NCBI GenBank assembly: GCA_029844215.1
Contig: CM056721.1
Coordinates: 134,011,254 to 134,075,253 of the forward strand
Source: Przewalskia tangutica
Taxonomy: Eukaryota > Streptophyta > Magnoliopsida > Solanales > Solanaceae
Length of the DNA: 64,000 bases
Reading direction: 5' to 3'
Each line of letters begins with the position of its first letter. The first letter of the stretch is position 1. Shown piece after piece: positions 9,656 to 22,799 of this stretch. A program made the translations under genes and the position numbers. The notes beneath the pieces are model-generated. The model searched no databases and was not told the DNA's origin. It saw only the letters and a program-made list of their open reading frames with translations.

Positions 9656-12600
9656 TGTTATACCTCGTAAGTCCAGGACATGTATAAGAGAATGTATGTT
9701 AGGAATCAAGACTTGGAAATTGGTACGAAAGGAAGAATTGTTGTTCCGACGGAAAATCTTCCGAACGTCGGAAAGGAAAAATGTTCGTTGTTGAGAATTG
9801 AATTCTCAAAATGCATTATTTGAAGAGTGTGGAACTTATTAACATTATGGAAATTTATTTTTACGGATTTGGTCACGTGGGGCCCACCCGAGGAATTTTA
9901 CGTTTTGCGAGGCCCACGAGGGTTACATAATTTTATGGACGAATGAGAGGGCGACATGTGGCACCTCCCCCACATGGTCTTGGTCGAAAATTGCAAGGGT
10001 AAAATGGTCATTGACCATTGAAGATGAACAAGTCTTGCTAGCTTGTGATTGTTGACTTGTCAACTTGTCCACTTGGCTTAACATTAATTGTCCTTCATCC
10101 TAGCCACTCAAGTGTTGATATCTTGACCCTCCATTGTGTTTTATATACCACACTAGTGCAAGACAAGCTCTTGAAACACTTAGAAAAATTAGAAAACATT
10201 TGTGCCAAGAAAAATAGCTCTCGGGTTTGGCTAAGCTTCCACAAGAAAATTTTGTAGTTTTGATCCATTATTCACAAGACTTTAACCCAAGGTTCCTAAG
10301 GGTATTGTAAGGATACCTCAATAGAAAGATTTTGGAAAAACGACGTTTTCACGTTAGTCGCAAGGCGAAAACCTAAGTAGTTTTCCTAGTTTTGGATTGG
10401 AAATGGAAGAGAAGTTGGTTGTGAACTTCTAAAGGCTTCAAATAGCGGATTGGAGCGTAAAGGAAAGGAGCTAAGAATTGCTAAGGAGCGACTTTGAATC
10501 TTGGAATTTTTAAGGGCTTGTAAAGGTATAATTCTTGTCGTTTTAGTAATTAAGATTTACTTATTGTTGTAGCTATGGATATTAACAAGCATGGGATGTT
10601 TAGTATGAAGTTTGATAAGTGTTTTGGCTATTGGAACCCTAATCCGAAAACTAGCATGTTTAGCCTTAAGATTACAATTCAAGTTGATTATTAGTTTAAG
10701 TCGTCGCATGTTGTATAAGAAGAAATTGTAGTTGTTTTAGTTGTTTATGTCTATATAACATGTTTGACCTTAGAATTTGGAATTGGAAAAGGATTGGAAA
10801 AGACTTTGAGTTGTTGTTTTTATAATGAGAATGACTTTAAATATGGAACTACTTCATTATGAATTGTGGGCGGAATTTTACACGTATTGTAGCGCGTGTA
10901 ATCCCCTTTGATTGGTTGGTATGTTGAGCCTTAAATGTGGCATGTTTGGTTATTGAATCGGCCTTGAAAAGGTGGCAAAGTATGTAGAAACAAAGGAAGT
11001 CTTGCCAGATTTTCCGTAGAATAAGAGACCGTATACTTAGTATTATTCTACGTTAGAGACTAGAAGTTGATAGTCATGTTGTGACCATTATAGGTTGACA
11101 CTTCTACGTGCGGCGTATTCGACTTAGCTTGTGGATTAAGCCGAAAAGGTATGTGAACTATTTCTTCTTCTAGCATGATTCCTTAAGATAAAGAAAGTAT
11201 GTCATACTCCTTAAATGATCCATTCCTTGGTTGTATTTGGATTGCCTAAAATAGAATTTGTTCTATGTACTTCCTTGATCGTACTTTGATGTTTAAATTG
11301 TAAGTTGTATAATCCATTGCCTTAGTGAAGTTTGGATTCTTAAGAGTGAAAGTATTTTACTTAAAATACATAGAGTCTTGAAAAGAAAGTGGTTTCCAAA
11401 CCTTTTGTCTAGTGCTTAGTTCCAAAACCTAAAGGTTGTTATAATGACTTTAGGGGAGTTAAAGGAGTGATTTACTTAATTATTTTAAAAGAGCAGAAAT
11501 GACATGATTTAAGAGAAGTAACTTGTTTTAAAGGTGTGAGTTACTTGAGGTTTAAAAGTAGAAGAAACTTGTTTTCTAAATATTAAGAGACTTGAAGTAT
11601 TTTGAAAGTTAAGAAACTTGATTTGTAAGTATGTGATACTTGGTTTTTAAAAGTATAAGTCTCTTGGTTATAAAAGGAATGAATTGGTCTAAAATCATAA
11701 AGGGTTATAACGGCTTTATGGGAAGTTGGTTATAACGGTTTTATGGAAGGTTAAGAAAGTTGTCTATTTTGATTAATGGGCATAAGTTGCCTAGATTGTG
11801 AAAATTTGAAGTTACTTGATTTCAAGCTTTTAAATGAGTTTCTAAAAGTGTAGTAACTTACTTTGAAAAATAGACACGCCTTGATACTACGGGTGTTAGT
11901 ACCTTGGGGTTTTATATAAAAATGAGTCTTTTGCAAAGAATGGAAGTACGTAGTACTTAGTGTTAAAATCCCGGATTTTTTATATAAAACGTAAGTGCCT
12001 TGAGTTTATAACATGAAAGTCTAAAGATTTTATGAACTTGCCTATGTGTGATGGTGATAGCCTTTGAGTGCAAGTATTATATTTTTACGCTGTCGCGACT
12101 CTCGGTTGGAGGGTCGGCTGTCTTGTTGTGAGTTTACTTGGACGTACCGACAGTGATGTGGGATTCCACGGGTATGCTTCCATTATCTGTATTACTCATT
12201 GGACATGCTTATACGATGTGGGATTCCGGGACATGTGACCAGGAGGCGGGTTAGATTCCCGGATTTGTTTGTATTACCCCATGGTCATGCTTATACGATG
12301 TGGGATTAGGCGTGCGACCACGTGGGATATTGTTATTCCATGGATTAGCCTCCACGAGATTTAGCGTATCTTGGATCCGGTAGTTAGCTTTCGTACTTGC
12401 CCCGCGATTGTTAGCGTAGTGGATCTCGTAGTTGGCTTCGTACTTGCCCCGTCGCTCTATTACGATTTGGTACGGAGGCTCGGTAGATAGCCGCACTTGC
12501 CCTGGCCATATCTCGCGATTTACGCCGATCCGTAGTTAGCTTTCGTTTGCCCGCGATTGTCGACGCAGCCGGATCCGTAGTTGGCTTTCGTCTTGCCGAT

Positions 12601-13347
12601 CGATTTTATGACGCAGCCGGATCCGTGGTTCGCTTTTCCTACTCGCCCGCGTGCTTTTTAGGACACAGTGGGACTTGGTGTTCATGTATGCCTATTGGTT
12701 TTATATTATATCGGATCGCCGGCGGTGAGGGCGATTCCACGGGCATGATTGATATTATGGGCGTGAGACCCATGGTTATATTTTAGTAATGACTTTGAGG
12801 GCATGCGTCCCTGACTTGATATGACTGCTTATTTATTGTGTACTATAGGTTGGCTATCATACATGTCTCCTGTTTTGTTTAGACTGTCATGATTTCATTC
12901 TGATTTCTCGTTTCACATACTTGGTACATTCTTTGTACTGACCTCCTTCGGGGGGCTGCGTTCATGCCGCAGGTTTAGGTACGCAGTTGAGTGATCTTCA
13001 GGTGTAGGACCCTGCCCCGAGTTTTTGGATAGCTCCATCTGTTTAGGAGTTTATCATTTTGGTATAGTTCTTTCAGTACAGGCTTTTGTACGGTTATGGG
13101 TACGTCGGAGCCTTGTCCCGTCATATTTCAGTAAAACTCTTAGAGGTCTGTATTCATATGTGGGATTGGACTCGTGTACAGTGTAGTGTCTTTTGATTAT
13201 GTATATTATATGGGAGAGCCTTGTCGGCTTTGCCCTTGTACGTACGTTGGTTTAAAAAAAAATGAGGCGTTATTTAAGTTCCGCTATTTACTTGTGTCGA
13301 TGGTATGGTGCCTGTAGTAGGCACCACCACGTCCGGTTCGGGCGTGT
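9656..13347 (+). mobile_element. Solo LTR, about 3.69 kb, related to the LTR of element C
   Basis: It begins TGTTATACCTCGTAAG and ends near GGTTCGGGCGTG, compared with TGTTACACCCC and GGGTCGTGACA in element C. It shares the C LTR's internal landmarks in the same order: the GATGTGGGATTCCACGGG tandem region (about 12070-12330), TGACCTCCTTCGGGGGGCTG followed by CGTTCATGCCGC at about 12939-12970, and AAACTCTTAGAGGTCTGTA near 13135. It splits the RT codons GIRV and DTQK of element A and holds no internal region, so it is a solo LTR left by LTR-LTR recombination. The target duplication (GTATC and probably GATTC) is degraded, so the right end is uncertain by a few bases. Confidence 0.75.
12360..12660 (+). 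repeat. GC-rich tandem units inside the solo LTR
   Basis: About five degenerate units carry a core like GTAGTTAGCTTTCGTACTTG followed by CCCGCGATTG, each 50-70 bp. This block is not present in the same form in the LTRs of element C, so this copy has its own expansion. It has no coding meaning. Confidence 0.6.
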
Positions 13348-13510
13348 GATTCACCCGAATACCATCAGTTCCGATAATATGCTCCAAGAATACCACTGAA
13401 GTCAACCAGAATTCACACTTAGAAAACTTGGCATACAACTGCTGGTGCTGGAGGACCCTAAGTATTATCCTCAAATGGTTTGCATGCTCCTCTTCTCTGC
13501 TTTCATATCA
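13348..13510 (-). pseudogene. Element A RT palm fragment
   Basis: The minus strand encodes SREEEHANHLRIILRVLQHQ, QLYAKFSKCEFWLT and FLEHIIGTDGIRV, the segment that follows the catalytic YxDD motif in gypsy RT. The YxDD motif itself and everything before it (roughly the N-terminal half of RT) are absent. Upstream of about 13510 the sequence jumps to the protease region, so RT carries an internal deletion here. Confidence 0.8.
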
Positions 13511-13539
13511 TGCACTCGAACCAACAGATAAATATCATA

Positions 13540-13860
13540 TTTTTCTAATCATCTTCCTTGCCTTGAGGTATTAAATAAACTTACCCCTCAGCGATGCTGC
13601 ATTTCCTTTTCACTCTATAATTGGCTCACTTGGAAACTGAAATCGAACTATCTTTTCTCTACAATCGACATTAGCATAACAAGAAGCCAACCAATCCATA
13701 CCCATAATAACATCAACTTCAGTCACGTCTAACTCTATCAAATCCGCTATGGTCTACCGACTATATATAACCACCGAACAATTTCTATATACTTGCTTAG
13801 CTATAACAGAATCTCCCACCGGTGTAGTAACCTCTTTGAGCTTGATCATCTTGCCCATTA
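13540..13860 (-). pseudogene. Element A protease-end fragment
   Basis: The minus strand near 13570-13740 encodes LDVIMGMDWLASCYANVDCR and IVRFQFPSEPIIE, the conserved end of gypsy retropepsin (the xxGMDWL block). A stop and a frame change are present. The DTG active site upstream is not clearly readable. Together with the RT fragment this shows the original gag-PR-RT order on the minus strand. Confidence 0.7.
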
Positions 13861-15580
13861 GTTCATATATCTTTATACCTCTATTATCTGTTTTTCACCC
13901 TTCTATTACTATCTATAGAAATTCAGGGTCCAAACTTCACCTATTAAAGTATCGGAACCCGTACTAAATCTCTATGCCTCCTTCTCACCTAATTATTCCA
14001 AGAGGATGATCATATAAGCCTGGTTTCATGAAAGACACTTTAGAAGCATGTAGATTATCAACTCATTCTTGATTAGTAAGTACTGTTATACACCCTTTTT
14101 AGCACACTACCATGTATAGTATGCTCCTGATAATCTTAGTTCTGTCAAAACACATTCTATTATATACTGTTTAAAATCTCTTATCCTAATCATAGCAACA
14201 TGACACTTCACTCTTTCATTTATCTTTAATACCCAGTTAAAATCACTCATTATTGCATATGGACCTTATACCTGGCCACGTAACCTTCTAATATCTATCC
14301 ACAGTTCCATTTTAAGAACTACAGCATTGAATGCACACAACAAGGTCATACGGAAACTTTTTTTTGTACCCCTATGTGTTATCCCACAGTGTATCAATTA
14401 TTCTGTACATTTTTTTTTCTTTCTACCTCATAGGGATGAGGCTTCCACAATAACCGTATTCATCCATTTGGATGCTCAGTAAGATTAGTACTAAAAGATC
14501 ACCCATTACACATGTTAAGAGATGCATTATGAACTTCTTCCCGCTTAACCTTTGTTTCTAAGAGACCATGTAACCCCATCTTAGCATTCTGCGTGAACTA
14601 ATGCATTGAAATTGTGCACGAATGCATACCTCGGTTACCAATTCTTCAAATAACTATTTAATATAAAATATGATCTCTAGAGGTTCGCTGCACGTCTGAA
14701 CACTACTCCTTGCGATATTTTAAATGATGGACACAACTATACGCCAATAGGATGCTCCTCATTCCCAGGTTCTAAGTCATTTGCGAAAGAAACTCAAATA
14801 ATCCCTATGTCCAATACCTCCCAGAACTCGGTCGCACTTTCATTCATTTATATCACTCTTATTATTCAAGAAGTAATAGCCCCTTCTTATTCTTACATGT
14901 GAATAATATTCTCTTGCAGTTTCCTACCTTCACATAGTCCAGCAACATGGTATACCCTAAAACGGTCACATATTCTAACAATTAAAGCTCAAAATTTAAT
15001 TAGAGCTATGGAGGAGAAAATAGTAGATAAACTTCATTTTCTATCTTTGGAAGAAAAAGTCCAATCTCTGTAACTATAGAGCAGATAACGTGGCATAATG
15101 GAGTACCAATTCGTAAGATGGAGAATATTGTAATACATTTCACAAGTTGACACCTCATTCATGGTCTGAGAGATTTTTTTTTTGTATCTTCTCACTACTC
15201 GTAATTATAAACAACTTCATTTATTTTAACACTTGTTCATCCATTTCTTACTTATCGTACTTTTCATAATTCCAACATATTCTAGTATACATACGTAATC
15301 TCAGATATTACTCCTGGTTCCAATCCTTGACAATATCATCCATTAAGTGATGAATTGGTAACTTATTCCCTTATTCAGTACGTAGAATGTTGTGGAGAGT
15401 TGCATTACATGACGTTGACCTAGTATCTCCAAATATGGTCATCATACTTTTATTTAAATTCTTTCACATCCCTTATGGCTTGATACACGAAGTCAAGTCC
15501 AAATAACTATGTTTTTTTTTCCCTTCCGGGCCACTGTCGCTTTCTTTTGAAACATAGCTACAACCAAAATAATTTGTTAG
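13861..15580. other. Unclassified degraded sequence where element A gag should be
   Basis: About 1.7 kb between A's protease trace and its leader. It has no long ORF, no zinc knuckle and no gag motif on the minus strand. It may be mutated gag or a replacement by unrelated repeat DNA; I could not tell. A run of 14 G sits at its right edge (15582-15595). Confidence 0.4.
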
Positions 15581-15595
15581 AGGGGGGGGGGGGGG

Positions 15596-15769
15596 TTACC
15601 CTAATAACGTAGCTCTATCGCACGATCTACGAGGTGAAAGAATAGAAACAAATCATAAATGTCCGACAGCCTCCTGCATATAAGTATAGTGCACAACATA
15701 CCCATACACAAGACTCTACTAGACACTGTCTGTAGAAATTCCGAGGACTAACTGCTCTGATACCACTTA
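15596..15769 (-). other. Element A 5' untranslated leader
   Basis: On the minus strand this follows the 5' LTR and begins with the primer site. Its next 130 bases resemble the leader of element C (36936 onwards), including GCAGTTAGTCCTCGG and GTGTCTAGTAGAGTCTTG. Elements A and C are therefore related families with a shared leader, although their LTRs differ in length. Confidence 0.7.
15754..15765 (-). other. Primer-binding site of element A (initiator tRNA-Met)
   Basis: The minus strand reads TGGTATCAGAGC four bases after the LTR end, the standard complement to plant initiator tRNA-Met used by many gypsy and copia elements. Confidence 0.9.
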
Positions 15770-16777
15770 TGTCACGACCCGACCCGACGGGCCGCGACTA
15801 GGCGCCCTAATGACGCCATTATACTAACATGGCACGTAATCAGACTGACACTAAGGATAATATAAAATTCGGCAGCATAACGTCGTAATCATAACATATG
15901 TCTGAATAGACAAGCCGACAAGACTGCCTTTACACACAAATAACCTTATCTCCTGAGGAGTCACATCTAAGCAAATATAACAAAGGACGCAAGCCGACAA
16001 GGCTGCCACTATATACGGAAACATCCCAAAATGAAATACAATAGTACAACTGAACAAAACATAACTACAATCCTCATATGACCAACCCACATATTTACAA
16101 CCCACAGTTGTCTACAAATCTCTATGAGAAGGATAACGACATATGACGGGACAGGGCCCCATCGTGCCCTTAAATATACATAAATCAAAATAATAGGGTT
16201 CTGTACCAAAATGGCAAAGTTCTGAATCAAATGAGCTCTCCAATCAGCTGAACAGGAATCCTACACTAGAGGATCACCAAACTGAGAATATGTACTGCGG
16301 CATTTAACGCAGCGGCAGAAAGCGGGTCGATTTAAATATGTACTAAGTATGTGAAATATGTAATATTGTAAAGAAGATCATAAGTGGCCAACAGATAACA
16401 GGAGACCAATTTAATAATCAGAATCCAAATCCAACTGTGTCGTATAAGAGTCAGATGTGCCTTATAAAAATGAGAGTCAAGTCAAAACCATGAATGTTTG
16501 TCCAAATAGTCATCGTATACATATATATACATATAACGTAACCCGACCCTCTAGTGCGGGACTCAGTGGAATCATATCATAACCCGGCCCATATTGTGAC
16601 TCGGTGAAGTCATCATCTCATCTATGCATGCATCCTACGTAAGTCGGCCCTCTAGTGAGGGACTCGGTGAACAATGCAAGGTTGTGCACGAACCTCCGTC
16701 GGCCCGGGACTCGGTGTGGTGAAGTAATAATACTTAGCACGAGTAGATACCATGAGCAACCATATGCAATTAGAAAT
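15770..16777 (-). repeat. Element A 5' LTR, first segment
   Basis: Copy of 4376-5360, ending GTCGTGACA on the minus strand next to the primer site. It is interrupted at 16777 by element B, whose GAAAT target duplication is at 16773-16777. Most of it is close to identical to the other LTR, but two patches (about 16285-16350 and 16690-16725) differ strongly from 4890-4960 and 5290-5315. Confidence 0.85.
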
Positions 16778-19700
16778 TGTAACGCCCCATTTCGACCGTA
16801 GTCGGAAACAGGATTACTGCCACATATGGTTGATTCCTGAAATGCTATTTAAAGGAGTCGCCACCTAATTATTATAGTGAATTAGGACACTGAAAATGTA
16901 GTATAAAATACTACAAATGATCTTCATTTTTAAGGTCTGCGAAACTATGTGAGATTCTAGGTAAGGGTTCTTTATTATCCTAAAGGGAAGGGGTTAGGCA
17001 TCCTAAAGGATCCGCTAACTTGCGGTTGTCCGTTCAAACTTAGGCTTAATATCATATTTTAAAAAGATGCGTGTTTTTTAAAGCAAGCATAAAGTTAAGA
17101 AAAGAGGTTGCAAATATTTTATTTGAAATATAAATGGTTGCCATAAAACTGGCATGAGTTTTGTTTGTAAAATGCATGGAAAGTAGTTCTTTGAAAAGTG
17201 TATATTATACGCAAAATATAGTTTTATACAAAGATATGTATGTATGGCGTAAATCTATAAAACATTTGTTTTGCAATGGATAATAAGAAAAGACTTTTAT
17301 TATGAAAAGAATGAATTATTTCTAAGAGTTTAATGAAATTTGAAGCTTTATTCTCTTTTGCAATACTAATGATGCATAAAATGACTAACTTGTTTTTTAA
17401 AAGATAAATAAACTATCGGCATATTTTATATTATTAACCACCCTCCCTTATTAATTTTAGGCTCAACTATTCTAAACATTCTAATGATTATACAGGATTA
17501 CATAATTAAATCACAATAATCAGAAAATAAATGACGGAATTTTTAAAGAGTTGATGTGACTAGGAAGAGCGACAAAGTCATCCCGCCCTATTTGTTTGGG
17601 AATCTTGAGGCGGAAAGATGCAATGATTGTGGACTCTGAATGTAATGAGTCTCGTAGTAAGACTCCTTGTTTCTCCCGATACATGTCATGCAAGCAAAAG
17701 AAAAGGAAAAGGAAAAGATTAGCATATGTCCAGACTTCATCAAGTAATAAACAAACATTTAGTATGAAAATTAATCACATACATTTACTTTATTTCAGCA
17801 GCAAGCGGGTCCAAAACAATAATTAAACATTTTCCTCAAAGCAAGATCTTGCAATATGTATAAACAAGGGTTGTGGGCCCATAGACCCACGATACATGCA
17901 AAAGGGAAGGGAGCATATGTACGAATTAGGAATGAACATTCAATAACTGATCACATTATCCTATATAAACTCATAAAAAAGGGTATCATCCTCAACTATG
18001 CACATTGATAATAAAACAAGATAGATATTGGGCCTTGGTTCACGTTAGATGGCAGTAAAGAAAATCAAGAAATGAAAAAAAAAGGCACTGGGTTTCGGGT
18101 AAAAAAAGAAATACCCATCAATATAGGTCCAAAAGATATGGCATAAACCATTTCATACGAAGCCTGGGATTATGAGAAAATTACCAACCAAATTATGACC
18201 CTAGTCCAGCTATTTTAAAGGCATGGCAAAGAATCAATGATCACATACATCTTATGATTAAAGAGGAAACATAGTCGTATGTATGATTTAGACTTAGTCT
18301 GATAAACTAGGCAAGATTTCAAAACCAAAGCTAGAGTTTCAAACCTCATTTCACATATGCAGACACTCTGTTTGACTCTTTTAACTAGCCTTTTAAATGA
18401 AATACATATGATTTCAGTTACCCTGAGCTTTAGACAAGATACAGACTAGACAGAAGCAATTCACATAATAGCAGAAACCAATATTGTATATGCCCTTGCA
18501 TATAAGTAAGTCTCTTCTGGTCAATACAAAATCTCAGACCATCCATCAAAGGTAGAAAAAAAAAGGGATGTAAGGATCGATCACATCGAGCATGCTTGCG
18601 AGAGATGACAAAGAAAAGTATGGGCAAATTCAGAAGACAAAGAAACACATATATATTTCGGCAGATAATCTGGACATGTATATAACAAGAAGTAGGAGGT
18701 CCTAAGTTCAAATCATTTACTAGACCTACCATTCATTTAAACAACTCCAGTACCAAACTAGGCCCTATATGCTTACTATATGATAATGATTGTAAGTTAA
18801 CGAGAACGCAACTATAAATTAACATGGCAAGCTAGTTCAAATAAATGCAACAATGTTAACACAAATGACATTTAGACCACCCCACACATAGATATGGCAA
18901 CAAAATGACTTAGAATGTATTACGCCATCACGGGTACATTTGATACTCGCATACGCAAGGAAACACATGGTTAAGTTGATAAATATGCTGGATGTAGAAA
19001 TGGACACAACATATCTAGTCAGATTCAGAAAATACATCAGAGGGATTCTGATACAGTAATATGGCAATTTCAACTTAGAAGAGGTTACATGTTAGCCCGG
19101 ATACAGTATATGACAACATTAGATGATTTCAAGTCCAAAGGGGTAGGGGGAAAACAAACAACCAAGTAGTAAAATGCAAATACAAAGCTAACATGAAATA
19201 AAACCAACCTAGGCTAAGTAGTGAGCATGATAACCCTCATGTAGATGAGTTGAGTGTATGCGACTAGTCCAATAGATATGGGAGATGAACAAAGATGACA
19301 TATTAGACTAATAGGTATATATAGGATTTACTTGTCTAGAGGTGATATTTCAGTACGTAATCATACGAACTGGTCATACATATATATTTCATCAAGAAGC
19401 GCAGACACGCTATCAACATGATTCAAAAGTCTTCGCGTTATCATAGAAACAAACTAATGTAGGGACAAACAAGTCAGGATGCACGAACAAACATAAAACA
19501 GGCATGAGGGACAAACATAAGTATGAGGGATCACTGAAAGGCAACACCTCCAGTTTTCATATTAGGCCCGAATAAGTACTAGTCTGATCTTTTATATCAC
19601 ATAAAACTAGGTCGAGCTTCAACGCAACCTACTTAAGCATAATAGATAGTTTAAACAAGTATGTATGATACTCAGCTAGTCAATCTCCAAATCCTATTTT

Positions 19701-20963
19701 TTATAAGCTGACTTCATCTATGTACTTCAATCCTGAAATATAAATTATCTTAACAAAATTCAAAACAGGCTAAGATAATTAACGATACATGACTTAATAG
19801 CAAAGCATCCGCATCTTAAGGCAATATACACAAATATTTATAGACTTCGACAATAATACGGATAATAAACTCACAAGAACTAAATAAACCAATTTGAACC
19901 AACATACAGTAAACCGAATTTAAAGGAAAATGGATTGATTTTACCTTCTCCGGGCAGCGAACCGAGGCGCGTTTCGACCCGTCGATTCTACTCGAAGAAT
20001 GTGTATGTGGGTGCGAATGAAGAAAACAAAGCTTAAACGCAAGAATTCTAAAGCGGAGAACGAATAGAAGATATGCCAGATCAATTCAATTTTTCCGGGT
20101 TCCCCTCCAATGAAGAACGAAGGGGTCTTTATAGATGAAATCTTGTGGTTTGAATTCGAAAAATAGTTGTTAGAGGTCTGATTTCTTGGACGATTTGTTG
20201 GTTCAAATCGCGGGTTTTAGGGAGATGCAGGGTATGGGCGTGTCGGGTGACAGAGAGGAGTAGTTGGACAGAGGTATGGGGGCATGTGAGACGTTGGAGA
20301 AGATGATGGGATTGAGGGGAGACAGGGGTGTGCGCAGGGGTGAAGGTGAAAGGAGGGGCTCTAGGTTTTTTTTTCTTTTATTATTCTTAAGGGCTGTTGA
20401 TCGATGGGGAAGGGAAGTAAGGGCTGGGGATGGGTTTTGGTCGCGTTGTGGGCGACGGGTAATGGTATAGGGGTTAATTTGGGTAGTTATTTAGGTTGTG
20501 GGTTGTGGGCTGGTAAATTATGTAATTAAGTATTAGTTTTAGGAGTTTGTTTTAGGCAAAGATTAATTAGTGGTAAATTAGGAATTAAAATTGTGATTAA
20601 ATTATTTAGGTGCTTTATTAATCTAAATTATTACAAAAATAAAGACGGGCGTGCTATTTAATTAGGGCTTAATATTTATAATGCGGCGCTATTATTAAAA
20701 TGCTTATTTATTATGCGTATTTTGCGATGTTAAATAAAAATTGAATGAAGTTTAGATCATTATTAAATTATTTAAATGCTAAATGCAGATATGACACTTA
20801 AGGATTGCTTAATGCTTTTATAAATGCGACGCTATTATTAAAATGCTTATTTGTGCATGTATTAATATATTATTGATGCATTTTATTATAGAAAATTATT
20901 TTGCAAAATTAGTGTAATTTTATAGTTAAGAATCGAGCGGAGGGTCAAAATTGGGTGTCAACA
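16778..20963 (-). repeat. Element B 3' LTR (4186 bp)
   Basis: Pairs with 26096-30294 over its full length. It contains no credible gene; the 76-codon ORF at 17596-17826 is present identically in the other LTR and is explained by LTR duplication. A GC-rich segment (20260-20470) lies upstream of an AT-rich end with repeated TTATTAAAATGCTTATTT. The end at 20963 abuts internal sequence. Confidence 0.9.
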
Positions 20964-21440
20964 ACTTGTCCTCTTTGTATGGAGATGATGGAAGAGTCTT
21001 CGACAAAGACGTTGACTTAAAGCCAATTTTGTCTCGATCCTCAATTAAAAATATTGGGCGATTAAGACGAGGCCGACGCAAAAATTCAAAATTTTGTCGA
21101 TGTCGAGTTACGACGATCTTTGGGCTACCATGGTAAAACACTGGGCTGACGCGACTAAATTTGTCCCAATGTCGAATTATGATGACACCGGTTTTGTGAC
21201 GCTAGAAAACCAAAGCGAGCGATTTAAAATTTGTCCTGGTGTCGAATTATGATGACATCGGGTTACGTGATAATAGAAAAATTAAACCAAGGATAACGCG
21301 GATTTAAAATTCATTCCATGTTGAATTATGATGACACCTGGTCATTGTGTTGCAGGACGCCGGGAGAGCGGATCGACGCTCGAGGTACAAATTGCCTCGG
21401 TTCAGAAGAGGTAGTTCCACGCGTTGTGCTCCGTTCTTGT
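20964..21440. repeat. Degenerate ~75-bp repeats in element B internal region
   Basis: About four units share a core like GTCGAATTATGATGACACC (near 21100, 21172, 21240 and 21322), each followed by ATTTAAAATT-like sequence. The copies differ from each other much more than the LTRs do, so they are older than the insertion. No coding role is seen. Confidence 0.6.
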
Positions 21441-22300
21441 ATGCTAAGACTTAAACAAATGGTTAGTGCATAAATCATTAAGGCAAAATGATAACGCATG
21501 AATTTATAAGCAATGTAATCGCGAAGTAGAAAATGCTATCCCGCAAAAATGCGATGCTCACGAAATCTTTGTGATTTCGCCGTGCGATGCGGATATGTTG
21601 TCCTTATCGCGAATCGCCTTGTAGACTAAAGCTCAAGAAAGAGTTAGTGCATAACCGTTAAGGAAGGGTAATAAAGCATGAATAAGAAATGAAATTTTTT
21701 AGAGTAGATGAATTGTACTCGCGTATATGTGATATGCTGAAGACGTCGTCTTTGGGCGGGGCGTCGTTTTTGGACTTTGGCGTCGTTTTCGGACTCAGCG
21801 TCGTTGACGTCGTTTTAGGACTTGGAGTCGTTTTCGGACGTGGCGTCATTTCGGACGTGGCGTCGTTTTCGGACGTGGCGTCGTTTTCGGACGTGGCGTC
21901 ATTTCGGACGTGGCGTCGTTTTCGGACGTGGCGTCGTTTTCGGACGTGGCGTCATTTTTGGACTTGTTGCTGCTTCTCCTGTAGACTAAAGCTCAAGAAA
22001 GAGTTAGCCAGAATCGCTAAGACAGAATAATAAAGCATGAATGAAAAAATGCAATTTTGAGAACAGAGAAAATCGTCCCGCAGATGTGATATGTCGATGA
22101 TGGCGCTGCGGACTTGCTACCGATAACGCCGCGTTCGGGCGTGTTCTTCCGGGCGTCGTTGCAGACATACGCCGATCACGTCGTTGTCTTGGCGTGTTCG
22201 CCGCCTCGTAGAATAAATGTTCCTGCAAGCTAAGCTTGAGAAAACGTTAGTGTATACCTGTTTAAACAAAATGATAAATATATATGAGACGTGCAATTTC
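21438..22300. repeat. Dispersed 80-bp core repeated four times in element B
   Basis: A core reading approximately TAGACTAAAGCTCAAGAAAG, GTTAGTGCATA..., AATAAAGCATGAAT recurs near 21438, 21620, 21979 and 22223, spaced about 180-360 bp. Each core is followed by a different GC-rich, CGTCG-containing stretch. The pattern looks like a larger tandem repeat whose variable part has diverged or expanded. Confidence 0.6.
21835..21958 (+). repeat. 18-bp minisatellite array, unit GTCGTTTTCGGACGTGGC
   Basis: About seven units of 17-18 bp (some read GTCATTTCGGACGTGGC) in element B's pol-less region, with degenerate relatives starting near 21747. The array is CpG-dense. It creates a spurious repetitive ORF. 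The period differs from the surrounding 75-bp and 80-bp repeats, so it is a local expansion. Confidence 0.85.
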
Positions 22301-22799
22301 ATGGGAATAGGGATGTCATCCCTGTATGATATGTGGGGTGTTGTGAATCCGAGATTTTGTCCTTGCCGGACATGCTAGATGTTCAGAATCTTTGAGATGT
22401 TGTTATGATGCATTTGTGAACCATATGGATTGCCATGATGTCTTTGTTGTGCGTTTGTGCCTTCGCATGGATTGCAATTTGACTATATGCCCGAGCTGAC
22501 GCGCTAGACTTTGTCATGGATTTGAACTTTGATTGTTGATGTATGCGCCGCTTCACGCTTCGCTTACGCTAATATGAAGAACTCGCGCCAAAGAAAATTT
22601 GTGAGTTTGAGGCGGTTGATTCGCATTGACTTTGTAATTTTGACTCTTGATGCTCGGACGTCGCTTTGTTTGGGACTCGTGACTTCGCTGTTTCCTACCT
22701 TGTCCCGGGCTGAATATGCAAAGGCGTTTGACCTAAAGTGGTCTCCGTGGGTTGCTTGTATATTATGTGTTTTTGTTATTTTCAAAAATAAGGAAGGTT

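Noticed and set aside
17596..17826. A 76-codon ORF (MGILRRKDAM...) present identically at 26918-27148
   Set aside because: Both copies lie at the same place in the two LTRs of element B; identity is explained by LTR duplication. No domain.
21689..22030. A 113-codon ORF with repeated VASFSD-like peptides
   Set aside because: Created by the 18-bp minisatellite in element B; antisense to gag and not conserved outside the array.
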